Below are positions 25,523-32,103 of a stretch of 64,000 nt of DNA, one piece after another; within the stretch, counting starts at the first letter, position 1; each line of letters begins with the position of its first letter. The DNA comes from a virus: the IMG/VR virus record IMGVR_UViG_3300025131_000017, positions 1-64,000 of that record; one strand, 5' to 3'. A program made the position numbers and the translations under genes. Below the pieces are notes generated by a model. It was not told the origin of the DNA. It was given only the letters and a program-made list of their open reading frames with translations, and searched no databases.

Positions 25523-25562
25523 ATAGATATAGGAAATAAAAAAAGTCATAAGGAGAATAAAA

Positions 25563-25844
25563 ATGGCAATCAAGATTTCAAGAAAAGATGGAGTGGAACT
25601 ACTAAAGAACTCTAATGGATTAATGGTAGGAACAGACTTCATAAAGAAAAACGGAGACGATAGAAAATTGAATGGTAGATTAGGTGTTAAGAAACACCTT
25701 AAAGGTGGAGAGTTAAAATACAATCCATCTGACTATGGATTAATGACTATCTTCGATGTTCAGAAAAAAGAATACCGAATGGTAAACTTAGAAACATTAT
25801 ATGCAATGAGAATTCAAGGAGTAGAATATGAAATCGTTGACTAG
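25563..25844 (+). CDS. Small basic protein, 93 aa
   Basis: AAGGAG lies 8 nt before the ATG. Compact beta-rich protein (AIKISRKDGVELLKNSNGLMVG) with basic residues; overlaps the next gene by 17 nt. No family recognised. Its own promoter upstream makes it an independently regulated early gene. Confidence 0.55.
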   Translation: MAIKISRKDGVELLKNSNGLMVGTDFIKKNGDDRKLNGRLGVKKHLKGGELKYNPSDYGLMTIFDVQKKEYRMVNLETLYAMRIQGVEYEIVD

Positions 25845-25980
25845 AATATGGATAGGTAAAATAAAAAATGGGGTACATGAATTAACTCATGTACCTACCG
25901 AAACCATTTTCACAAGTATTGAAGATGCAATTATCTTTGATAAAATGTGGAAAAGTGAACAACAAGACAAAATGAATTAA
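25828..25980 (+). CDS. Small protein, 50 aa
   Basis: Fifty residues, start 25828 inside the previous gene, stop 25980. Contains TRIWIGKIKNGVHELTH. Unknown function; last gene before the terminator at 25998-26040. Confidence 0.5.
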   Translation: MKSLTRIWIGKIKNGVHELTHVPTETIFTSIEDAIIFDKMWKSEQQDKMN

Positions 25981-25997
25981 CCTCATTTTTTATCCTC

Positions 25998-26040
25998 CAA
26001 AAATTATCCTCCTAGATTAATTTCTAGGGGGATTTTTTTT
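25998..26040 (+). terminator. Rho-independent terminator
   Basis: Imperfect stem CCTCCTAGA...TCTAGGGGG followed by T8. Confidence 0.8.
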
Positions 26041-26375
26041 ACCCCAGTTTTCGGCAAAGACAAGAGTCAGATTTTTTTGGTCCAGCATGGTCTTCCTACG
26101 ATATATCGTACAACCTTATCCAGCTGAGTTTTGTGACCGAAGTGTGACTGGGGTTCTCCAGCTGAGTCGGTATTTTTTAAGGGTCGGTAAAACTCGTAAT
26201 GAAATAACTAGGAAGATATAAACAATTTGGAATAGGGTGGAATAGTGGGGGGAACAATACCTACCTCTCAATCCCTCCACACTAGATGAATGCCTAGGGT
26301 CTATGGGGAAGTAGTCGAAGGGTAAGAAGTCTAAGGGTCTTACCGAAGGGTCTTAAACGAAAGAAACCAAGACAC
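26041..26375. other. Untranscribed spacer between convergent units
   Basis: Lies between two convergent terminators and holds no gene. It is more GC-rich than its surroundings. It carries gap palindrome 3, several CCAGC/GCTGG words, two GAGTCGGTA-like words (26163, 26181) and AAGGGTCTTA at 26333 and 26346, with looser copies upstream. Confidence 0.6.
26097..26110. repeat. Gap palindrome copy 3 (TACGATATATCGTA)
   Basis: Full 14-bp palindrome between the terminators at 26040 and 26376. On the minus strand it is followed by GGAAGACCATGCTGG, matching copies 1 and 2. Confidence 0.8.
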
Positions 26376-26408
26376 AAAAAAAGACACCCTCCTAAGAGAG
26401 TGCCTCTT
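26376..26408 (-). terminator. Rho-independent terminator
   Basis: Minus strand: GGCACTC...GGGTGTC stem (two G-U pairs) followed by T7. Ends the 26588 gene. Confidence 0.7.
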
Positions 26409-26420
26409 TATGATTGGTTC

Positions 26421-26588
26421 TTATGGGGCTTGAAACTTATATCCCATGCGTTCTAACCGTTTAGGAATAACCACTTCGCCATTACACTTTAGACAACACC
26501 TGCCGTTTGTAACGGGTTGTGCGTTATGTCCTTGTGTCCAACCACCGAACTCTACGCCAATCTCATTATTACAAATATCGCAATTCAT
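26421..26588 (-). CDS. Zinc-ribbon micro-protein, 55 aa
   Basis: Fifty-five residues with CDIC (residues 3-6) and CCLKC (31-35) pairs, giving a compact zinc ribbon of the kind found in small phage proteins. GGAGG lies 7 nt before the ATG (26588). Preceded by promoter 26638-26667 and followed by a terminator. Confidence 0.65.
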   Translation of the reverse strand: MNCDICNNEIGVEFGGWTQGHNAQPVTNGRCCLKCNGEVVIPKRLERMGYKFQAP

Positions 26589-26637
26589 AATATCCTCCTT
26601 GTTTGTTGTTCCTAACTTGTAGGAACTTGTTTCTTTA

Positions 26638-26667
26638 ATACTACACTGGTAGTAAGTCTTTTGTCAA
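26638..26667 (-). promoter_or_regulatory. Early promoter (TTGACA-18-TAGTAT)
   Basis: Minus strand TTGACA (complement 26662-26667), TAGTAT (26638-26643). Drives the zinc-ribbon gene at 26588. Confidence 0.55.
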
Positions 26668-26697
26668 ATCTTGCCAAATCAAAAAGGTCTACGTTGA

Positions 26698-26883
26698 TTA
26701 GTCCCATTTATATCGAAATGATTTTCGAGCTATCACGTTCTTCCCCATAGCATTGCTTACTTCTTCCTGAATGTCGGCTGGGATAGATGTTCCTTGGTAA
26801 CTACAAGCCATACACTTTCTTTCCTCGTGTGCGTACATCTTTGTGTAACTCTTACTATTACATCGTGGGCATTGGTTGTTCAT
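26698..26883 (-). CDS. Zinc-ribbon protein, 61 aa
   Basis: MNNQCPRCNSKSYTKMY...CMACSYQG: two CxxC pairs 19 residues apart, a classic zinc ribbon. A helical basic tail (VIARKSFRYKWD) follows. Start 26883 has AGGAG upstream. Single-gene unit under promoter 26906-26935. Confidence 0.7.
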   Translation of the reverse strand: MNNQCPRCNSKSYTKMYAHEERKCMACSYQGTSIPADIQEEVSNAMGKNVIARKSFRYKWD

Positions 26884-26905
26884 ATTTATTCTCCTTTCGC
26901 CACTT

Positions 26906-26935
26906 GTTATACTTTCATTATATCATGAGTGTCAA
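26906..26935 (-). promoter_or_regulatory. Early promoter (TTGACA-18-TATAAC)
   Basis: Minus strand TTGACA (26930-26935) and TATAAC (26906-26911). Confidence 0.45.
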
Positions 26936-27002
26936 CCTAACAAGACTCGTGTTAAGTTATCCAGCAAAGGTGTGGCAGGAAAGAACCCAGAAGTCACCAG
27001 AG

Positions 27003-27012
27003 CGATATATCG
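27003..27012. repeat. Gap palindrome copy 4 (CGATATATCG)
   Basis: Ten-bp palindrome core extended by TA on one side; followed by TAGACC. Lies between promoter 26935 and the terminator at 27075. Confidence 0.7.
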
Positions 27013-27074
27013 TATAGACCTATTTTCTGGTGATGCCGGTGAAGTTTGCTGGTGAATACCAAGATGCTGGGGGA

Positions 27075-27112
27075 ATAAAAAAATCCCCTACCAACTTAAT
27101 GGTAGAGGACTT
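27075..27112 (-). terminator. Rho-independent terminator
   Basis: Minus strand stem CCTCTACCA-TTAAGT-TGGTAGGGG followed by T7. Confidence 0.8.
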
Positions 27113-27137
27113 CGTTTTTATGAGTCGGTAAATTTCT

Positions 27138-27299
27138 TTACATATCTATATTGAACTCTTTAGGTTTCTTTACATAGAACTTAGCAATGTTTCCTATTGT
27201 TTCTATAACCGTTTCCTCAGTAATCTTGCCTCCATCGAATTCATCTAGTAGGCTTCGCAAGTCCTCTGAGAGAGTCGTTGTGATTTCATCCTGTGCCAT
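27138..27299 (-). CDS. Small acidic protein, 53 aa
   Basis: Fifty-three residues, helical and acidic (LSEDLRSLLDEFDGGKITEE). AAGGAG lies 7 nt before the ATG. Sole gene of its unit (promoter 27372-27400, terminator 27075-27112). Unknown function; not long enough to classify. Confidence 0.55.
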   Translation of the reverse strand: MAQDEITTTLSEDLRSLLDEFDGGKITEETVIETIGNIAKFYVKKPKEFNIDM

Positions 27300-27371
27300 C
27301 TTATTCTCCTTAGTATTACCCTATTTAATTAAACTCCCCAAGAGGGCAACCTTAAGGAGTATACATATATA

Positions 27372-27400
27372 GAATAACATAATGATTAGACTTTTGTCAA
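27372..27400 (-). promoter_or_regulatory. Early promoter (TTGACA-17-TTATTC)
   Basis: Minus strand TTGACA (complement 27395-27400), weak -10 TTATTC (27372-27377). Confidence 0.5.
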
Positions 27401-27506
27401 GTCTTGCCAAGGTCTTATACAAATTTAATTTATCTGCCCAGCCGTTGGTACAGGAATCGAATGCTGGAGGAAGACCATAGTTCTCAGCTGGAAAAGGTCT
27501 GCAGAG

Positions 27507-27516
27507 CGATATATCG
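27507..27516. repeat. Gap palindrome copy 5 (CGATATATCG)
   Basis: On the minus strand followed by CTCTGCAGACC, as in copies 1-3. Lies between promoter 27400 and the terminator at 27551. Confidence 0.7.
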
Positions 27517-27552
27517 TAGAACCCCCCTCCTGCAAAATTTTACAGGGGGTGA

Positions 27553-27767
27553 TAAAAAAAGAAACCCCAACCTTTCGATTGGGGCTTCCCGTGTTTGATA
27601 GTTTCCTATCTTACACAATCCAAGGAGAATACATGGATTTGTGGTGAACTCACTTCCTGTACTACATGGGGGTTATTTCCCCTCGCTTAGTGTGAGCCTC
27701 TTCTCTTGTATTATAGGATGCTTATAAACCCACCCCACAGGAATCAGACCATTATTACTTCCTTGAT
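27553..27767 (-). ncRNA. Probable structured non-coding RNA 1 (about 210 nt)
   Basis: Minus strand: promoter TTGACA (complement 27796-27801), 16-bp spacer, TATAAT (27774-27779). It ends at a strong terminator, CCCCAATC-GAAA-GGTTGGGG plus T7 (27553-27584). No reading frame longer than a few codons is present. Internal pairings: outer helix AATCAAGG with CCTTGGATT (27761-27768 / 27617-27625, one bulge), TTCCTGT with ACAGGAA (27737-27743 / 27654-27660), GGGG/CCCC (27669-27672 / 27679-27682), CTCAC/GTGAG (27692-27696 / 27649-27653) and GATAG-GAAA-CTATC (27597-27610). The CTCAC and TTCCTGT helices cross, so a pseudoknot or alternative folds are possible. Function unknown. It lies next to the C5-methyltransferase gene. 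Confidence 0.7.
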
Positions 27768-27773
27768 TATTCT

Positions 27774-27801
27774 ATTATAACATTTCTTTCCTTTGTGTCA
27801 A
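27774..27801 (-). promoter_or_regulatory. Promoter of ncRNA 1
   Basis: TTGACA, 16-bp spacer, perfect TATAAT; among the best promoter matches in the window. Confidence 0.75.
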
Positions 27802-27843
27802 GGGGTTGGAACTACCTTTCCTTCCCCTCGCCACTCGGTTGTT

Positions 27844-28530
27844 CTATCGGTTCGCTTCAAAGAATGCTTTCGCAAATCCTTGAGGTGTGATACTTCGATA
27901 GTACTTCCTTCCTAAATCTTTCCCACTAGGAGTCGTAAATTCTCCCTTGTCTATTTTATTCTTATAGTACAAACCACTCATTGGTTCTTTGATTCTTTCC
28001 CCTTTTAATAAAGGTGAACCCTCGAACATGTTTATCTTTGATTTATCATAAGATTGTTTTGTGGGTTTGTTAAACCATCCCCATAAATAAGTGTACTTAG
28101 AATAGTAATCACCAAATTCATAAGGGTGAAATTTGAAGAGAGGTTCTCCCAAAAACTTCTTTAGTTTACCTACGGGATTTTCCAATGCAAACCATTGTGG
28201 TTGAAGTGCATATGCAATTCTAAAACATGCATCCACGACTCCTATGCCTTCCACGATTTGTTGGTCACTTCTCTTCCATGCATTTCCTGCAATCGAAAAG
28301 TAAGTACAATCTGGGGCGGCAAGAATGCCTCGAACTCTCCCTTGATACTTCTTTATATCTATCCATTCTCCATTGCCTCGTGGTTCGTCTGAAGATTGTG
28401 ATGGAAATAATCTTACATCATATTGTGGAAAAGTAATTGGTATAACTTCATACTCTCCACTTTCGATATAAGGAATTTCCCAACTTCCACTACCACTACA
28501 AAGGGATAGGATAATTGGTTTCTCATCCAT
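27844..28530 (-). CDS. C5-cytosine DNA methyltransferase-like, compact
   Basis: Motif I LCSGSGSWE (residues 10-18), the catalytic block is PDCTYFS rather than PCQ, and ENPVG carries the ENV-like motif. The C-terminal ITPQGFAKAFF resembles motif X. At 228 residues it is shorter than the usual Dcm enzymes and its target-recognition region is reduced. It would methylate phage DNA for restriction avoidance, or act as an accessory. The catalytic Cys is present. Own promoter at 28573-28601. Confidence 0.75.
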   Translation of the reverse strand: MDEKPIILSLCSGSGSWEIPYIESGEYEVIPITFPQYDVRLFPSQSSDEPRGNGEWIDIKKYQGRVRGILAAPDCTYFSIAGNAWKRSDQQIVEGIGVVDACFRIAYALQPQWFALENPVGKLKKFLGEPLFKFHPYEFGDYYSKYTYLWGWFNKPTKQSYDKSKINMFEGSPLLKGERIKEPMSGLYYKNKIDKGEFTTPSGKDLGRKYYRSITPQGFAKAFFEANR

Positions 28531-28572
28531 ATTATTTTCTCCTTGTTGTATGGTTTTATACCTTACATTATT

Positions 28573-28601
28573 AGTATAACATTTTTAACCGATTGTGTCA
28601 A
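28573..28601 (-). promoter_or_regulatory. Early promoter (TTGACA-17-TATACT)
   Basis: Minus strand TTGACA (complement 28596-28601), TATACT (28573-28578). The -35 lies in the end of the gene at 28585. Confidence 0.65.
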
Positions 28602-28800
28602 TATCATACTTCCATCCTTTTGGGGCTTTGATATCTCCATTTTCAATCATTGCATGTGCGATTCTACCAAATCTTCCTTGTAAAGACCATGCTAATCCTG
28701 TATCTACAAGATGTTGCCATGCTTCCTTAAGTTCTTCTTCAGTACCTTCTATTATTCCTTCCGCTAGTTCAACGGCAGTTATATTATCCATCTTAATCAT
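28585..28800 (-). CDS. Conserved small phage protein, 71 aa
   Basis: MIKMDNITAVELAEGI...GLAWSLQGRFGRIAHAMIENGDI. The motif GLAWxLQGxFGRxAxxxI is recognisable from a small family in actinophages (DUF7417-like in my memory; not certain). GGAGG sits 8 nt before the start. It overlaps the upstream gene's stop (TAATG). Function unknown. Confidence 0.65.
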   Translation of the reverse strand: MIKMDNITAVELAEGIIEGTEEELKEAWQHLVDTGLAWSLQGRFGRIAHAMIENGDIKAPKGWKYDIDTIG

Positions 28801-28982
28801 TAAACTTCCTCCTCACAAACATCCCCTTTGTTCAACCAAGTTCCATGTTCACACTTGTCTATGATTTCCCAGTTGTCCATGTCGGCTCTACGAAGACCAT
28901 TTTCTATAAGTTGTTCTAGTTCTTCATGGGACCCACTAATTGTGATTTCACTATATTCCACATCTTGATTACATGTTGCCAT
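28800..28982 (-). CDS. Small acidic protein, 60 aa
   Basis: Sixty acidic residues with scattered Cys. It ends at the start of the following gene (TAATG). AAGGAG lies 9 nt before the ATG. Promoter 29016-29042 has a short 15-bp spacer. No recognised family. Confidence 0.5.
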   Translation of the reverse strand: MATCNQDVEYSEITISGSHEELEQLIENGLRRADMDNWEIIDKCEHGTWLNKGDVCEEEV

Positions 28983-29015
28983 ATCTTTTTCTCCTTGTAA
29001 CTATTATATTAATAT

Positions 29016-29042
29016 ATTATAACAGTTGGTAAAAAAAGTCAA
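29016..29042 (-). promoter_or_regulatory. Early promoter, short spacer
   Basis: TTGACT and TATAAT (minus) separated by 15 bp, overlapping the T-run of the next unit's terminator. Confidence 0.4.
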
Positions 29043-29050
29043 GGGGGTAT

Positions 29051-29295
29051 AAAAAAGAAACCAGCTATGTTCACTACTAAGATTATTATTAGTGACTTTC
29101 ATAACTGGTCTCTAGTGTGGAATGTTTTAAGAAGGTGCAATGCATCGTAAATCATTCCTTCCTTTGCTTCCTTGTATCTCTTTCCCTGCGCTGAGAAGAG
29201 ATGGTTCCACTACAGCAAAAGCAGTTTAATGACATAATGTATTAAGAGAAGCTTTCTCATCTTCAATCCCATACTATTACTTAGGTCAGTTCCAT
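29051..29295 (-). ncRNA. Probable structured non-coding RNA 2 (about 245 nt)
   Basis: Minus strand: promoter TTGACA-17-TATAAT (29302-29330). The terminator is a two-part stem, AACCAG..CTGGT outside and TCACTA..TAGTGA inside (29057-29109), followed by T6. No convincing gene: the longest frame is about 20 residues without a ribosome binding site. Internal hairpins: ATCTCTT/AAGAGAT (29176-29182 / 29196-29202), GGAATG/CATTCC (29119-29124 / 29153-29158) and GAGAA-AGC-TTCTC. Function unknown. Together with ncRNA 1 it makes a pair of phage RNA genes in the accessory region. Confidence 0.65.
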
Positions 29296-29301
29296 ATTAT
29301 T

Positions 29302-29330
29302 ATTATACTACACTTTTTAGTTTTTGTCAA
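29302..29330 (-). promoter_or_regulatory. Promoter of ncRNA 2
   Basis: TTGACA (complement 29325-29330), 17-bp spacer, perfect TATAAT (29302-29307). Confidence 0.75.
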
Positions 29331-29360
29331 CTCCCGCATCAAGGTCTAAAAATACCCCCG

Positions 29361-29374
29361 TACGATATATCGTA
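29361..29374. repeat. Gap palindrome copy 6 (TACGATATATCGTA)
   Basis: Full 14-bp palindrome between promoter 29330 and the terminator at 29396. Confidence 0.8.
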
Positions 29375-29395
29375 GAACGCTATTTTTCAGGACAA

Positions 29396-29440
29396 AAAAA
29401 ATCACCTACTAAATTAATAATAGGTGACCTTGTTTTTTAT
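29396..29440. terminator. Bidirectional-looking terminator
   Basis: Stem TCACCTA...TAGGTGA with T8 on the minus strand and GTTTTTT on the plus strand. Ends the GP88-like gene. Confidence 0.7.
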
Positions 29441-29480
29441 CGGTTGGGGAATTTACTTCCTTGCTTCCTTCCCCTTCCTT

Positions 29481-30233
29481 CTATTTCTTATAACTAAATT
29501 CTATTCCTTCTTTTGTCATAGTCTTTAATGCTTCCCCCGCTTCAGTCCCCTTCCCTTGGGTCCCATGCAGTACTAAGGCAAAAGAACCCTTCCCTGTAAT
29601 TGCGAGCTCTTCGGTTTTATCAACTGGTAAATTCCTTTCCTTTGCTTCCTTAGGATGGAATACAACTTCAGCACTCTTCAAATTAAGTTCATCAATTAAG
29701 GTGTCATGTTTGCTTCCTCTACTTGCATTCATAGAAAAGTTTGATGGTCTACTTCCTTCTAGTTCATGCATCCAATTAATGCTTTTAGTATACGCCCAGA
29801 ATTGAATGTTCTTATAATACCTTGCTGCCCAATACCAAGCTTCCATATATTCCTTACTAAAAAAATCTCCCCCAACATGCACCCTTATATAATTGGCATT
29901 TTGTGGGATTGATTTAAAAATTAAATTTAACAACTCATTAAAAGACTTCTTTTTTAATAAGTCAAAGTTATATTTCCTTTGGTTGAAGGTGTCATTAAAT
30001 GCCGCTTCTTGGGTGGCACTAAAACATCTAAACTTTGTTTTCTTACCTTCTTGGATAGTTCGCTTTCCTGTCTTCTTATTTACCCTTGCATAAGCATAAC
30101 AATCTTCTGCCCCCGGACAGCTATATCCACTTAGCAAACTAAAAGAATAAACTCTAGGGTTTTTAATAGGTGACCATGTTTTTATAGCTTTTAGCTTTGC
30201 ATTCTTATCTTTACTAAACTTTAAGTAATCCAT
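29481..30233 (-). CDS. GP88-like phage protein
   Basis: A 250-residue protein with SCPGAEDCYAYA, RVHVGGDFFSKEYMEAW and FWAYTKS. These resemble the conserved blocks of the mycobacteriophage gene-product-88 family as I remember them. The CPGxxxC pattern suggests metal or cluster binding. Function of the family is not established. Promoter 30265-30293 upstream, terminator 29396-29440 downstream, so a single-gene unit. Confidence 0.65.
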   Translation of the reverse strand: MDYLKFSKDKNAKLKAIKTWSPIKNPRVYSFSLLSGYSCPGAEDCYAYARVNKKTGKRTIQEGKKTKFRCFSATQEAAFNDTFNQRKYNFDLLKKKSFNELLNLIFKSIPQNANYIRVHVGGDFFSKEYMEAWYWAARYYKNIQFWAYTKSINWMHELEGSRPSNFSMNASRGSKHDTLIDELNLKSAEVVFHPKEAKERNLPVDKTEELAITGKGSFALVLHGTQGKGTEAGEALKTMTKEGIEFSYKK

Positions 30234-30264
30234 ATTATCTCCTTTATTTAATTACTATAACTAT

Positions 30265-30293
30265 ATTTTATCAGTTGTTAAAATATTTGTCAA
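30265..30293 (-). promoter_or_regulatory. Early promoter (TTGACA-17-TAAAAT)
   Basis: Minus strand TTGACA (complement 30288-30293), spacer with TTAACAACTGA, -10 TAAAAT. Confidence 0.6.
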
Positions 30294-30300
30294 CCCCATA

Positions 30301-30337
30301 AAAAAACCCCCCTAGCGAAATTATAAACTAGGGGGGC
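30301..30337 (-). terminator. Rho-independent terminator
   Basis: Stem CCCCCCTAG...CTAGGGGGG followed by T7 on the minus strand. Confidence 0.85.
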
Positions 30338-30391
30338 TGGAGTAAGGGTTAATAATAGCCCACCAAAACTATTATTAATCTATTATATTGG

Positions 30392-30775
30392 TTAGACCTT
30401 GGGGTAAGTTTTATTTCTTATTCCATAAGATTGACCATTATACTTAACAAGTAATTTGTACTTCCTTGCTCTCATATTGAACCCCTTAACAATTGCTATT
30501 CCAAGTCCTTCAACTTTAATTTCATCGCCCCTCTTATAGTCAGTAAATCTCTCAAGATGTTCTACTTCCAACTCTTTCCTTACTTCCTCTTGACTCTTCG
30601 TTCCTTCAACCCTTACATTAGTTTTAAAATCAAAAGAATCATTAGTATATGAAAACCTTCCTATTTTAAAAATTATTCCATACTTCCCTGAAACTTGTTC
30701 CAAGGCTACTTCCAATTCTTCCCTTAATTCATCAAGGTTAGAAGGTTTAAATCCATCAATTTTTTTGTTTGGCAT
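30392..30775 (-). CDS. Conserved phage protein of unknown function, 127 aa
   Basis: Alpha/beta protein with a helical N-terminus and a C-terminal beta-rich half (IVKGFNMRARKYKLLVKYNGQSYGIR). Resembles small uncharacterised phage proteins. Two promoters lie upstream (30811-30839 and 30912-30940). Single-gene unit ending in the terminator at 30301. Confidence 0.55.
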   Translation of the reverse strand: MPNKKIDGFKPSNLDELREELEVALEQVSGKYGIIFKIGRFSYTNDSFDFKTNVRVEGTKSQEEVRKELEVEHLERFTDYKRGDEIKVEGLGIAIVKGFNMRARKYKLLVKYNGQSYGIRNKTYPKV

Positions 30776-30810
30776 AATATTCTCCTTAATTATTTTTTAC
30801 CATTTGTTAA

Positions 30811-30839
30811 ATTATATATTATTCTGTTTAAAAAGTCAA
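30811..30839 (-). promoter_or_regulatory. Early promoter (TTGACT-17-TATAAT)
   Basis: Minus strand AGTCAA complement at 30834-30839, TATAAT at 30811-30816. Confidence 0.6.
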
Positions 30840-30911
30840 CCCAGCGAATAGGATTCCTTCCTACAAAATATTTTTGAAAATTTTCTCTTACTAGGTCTTT
30901 TTATTTGAATT

Positions 30912-30940
30912 TATATAATATTCTTTGTGTAGGTTGTCAA
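30912..30940 (-). promoter_or_regulatory. Early promoter (TTGACA-17-TATATA)
   Basis: Minus strand TTGACA (complement 30935-30940), weak -10 TATATA. Second promoter ahead of the 30775 gene. Confidence 0.45.
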
Positions 30941-30954
30941 CTAAAACCAATTAA

Positions 30955-31311
30955 TTATCTAACTCCTTGATATTGTTCATAGTATTTTTTTTCTTTTGGA
31001 ATCGCATGTAAACAACTAACTTGATAGGTTGATTGATTAACTTTCCAACCATACAAACTGTCATTGTCACATTCAAGACAAGCACCTTTGAGAGCAAGTC
31101 GTTCTTGAATAAAATATCTTCTAACAGGATTAGACCAACTCTTATATGTAGTGTTTATAGGATTGAATTTACCTATAAAAAAATCTACAACTTTCTTATA
31201 GTTTTCATTATCACTTTGGCATTGATTATCACAATACTTGTAACCTTTATAATGTTTGTCTTGCATAACCTTATTGCACCAAGCACATTTTGTTTGTTCT
31301 TTATTAAACAC
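30955..31311 (-). CDS. Zinc-binding protein, 118 aa
   Basis: GTG start at 31311. N-terminal CAWCNKVM...YCDNQC and later CLECDN...CLHAIP give several Cys/His pairs. Possible HNH-like or treble-clef fold, but no clear HNH catalytic triad is visible. It starts inside the 25-residue basic peptide frame. Function unknown. Confidence 0.55.
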   Translation of the reverse strand: MFNKEQTKCAWCNKVMQDKHYKGYKYCDNQCQSDNENYKKVVDFFIGKFNPINTTYKSWSNPVRRYFIQERLALKGACLECDNDSLYGWKVNQSTYQVSCLHAIPKEKKYYEQYQGVR

Positions 31312-31381
31312 TTCTTTTTTTCCTTTCCTTGATTATCTTTAGTTTCTTCTTTCTTCGTCTATTAAACATTCTCTTAGTCAT
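31304..31381 (-). CDS. Hyperbasic micro-peptide, 25 aa
   Basis: MTKRMFNRRRKKKLKIIKERKKRSV: 14 of 25 residues basic. GGGGG upstream and TAATG overlap with the previous gene's stop support translation. Could be a nucleic-acid-binding or membrane-active peptide, or spurious. Confidence 0.35.
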   Translation of the reverse strand: MTKRMFNRRRKKKLKIIKERKKRSV

Positions 31382-32103
31382 TATATTATTCCCCCATCTT
31401 CATCAGTCATCGAGATAACATCAGAATAGATACTCTCTAATGGGTTTCCATCTCCATCCACACACATGGCTGTGACTCTTACATCTGTAGTGTTATTTAA
31501 ATCATATCCAAATACCTCAACGGTTAAGTATCTTCTTTGTGGTCTTATCCTTAGTTCGTCATCTAAGTTTGTTCCATGTAGGATTATCTCTTTAGCCACC
31601 CACACTTTATCTTCTGATATTAGTTTTTCTATATCAGATTTACTTAGTTTGTCCTCATGCCATTCCACTAACTCATCAAGTTCTATGCTCTCTTCTAACA
31701 ATGCTCTTAGTTGGTCTTGGTCTAACTTGAATAGTTCTCTAACAATTGCTCTTTCCATAGGTTCATCATATAGATTTATGATTTCCTCATAGTCTATTTC
31801 CCCACTGGCATCTACTCCTAACTGACAAGCTAACTCTCCTAGAGTAGCACAACCATCATGGTCATTCATAGAAGCTTCTACAAGTTGTTCCACTAACCAT
31901 TCTTTATTTTTATCTAAGTCTCCATAATTATTCTCGGAGAAATATTTGTCAGTCGTTCCTGACCAGTATGCTTCTTCACTAGCAACAACATCATAATCTA
32001 AGTGTTGATTGAATATCTTTTGTACTTCTTCTAGTGACATCTTATTCAGATGTTTAGTTACTACTTCTTTTAGTTGGTTATCTAAATCTTTTGTGTTTAA
32101 CAT
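31381..32103 (-). CDS. Uncharacterised protein, 240 aa
   Basis: A 240-residue acidic helical protein with phrases such as LGELACQLGVDASGEIDYEEI. Its C-terminal third is beta-rich. Its start overlaps the previous gene's stop by one base. No family recognised. Member of the 33.9-31 kb accessory block. Confidence 0.5.
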   Translation of the reverse strand: MLNTKDLDNQLKEVVTKHLNKMSLEEVQKIFNQHLDYDVVASEEAYWSGTTDKYFSENNYGDLDKNKEWLVEQLVEASMNDHDGCATLGELACQLGVDASGEIDYEEIINLYDEPMERAIVRELFKLDQDQLRALLEESIELDELVEWHEDKLSKSDIEKLISEDKVWVAKEIILHGTNLDDELRIRPQRRYLTVEVFGYDLNNTTDVRVTAMCVDGDGNPLESIYSDVISMTDEDGGII

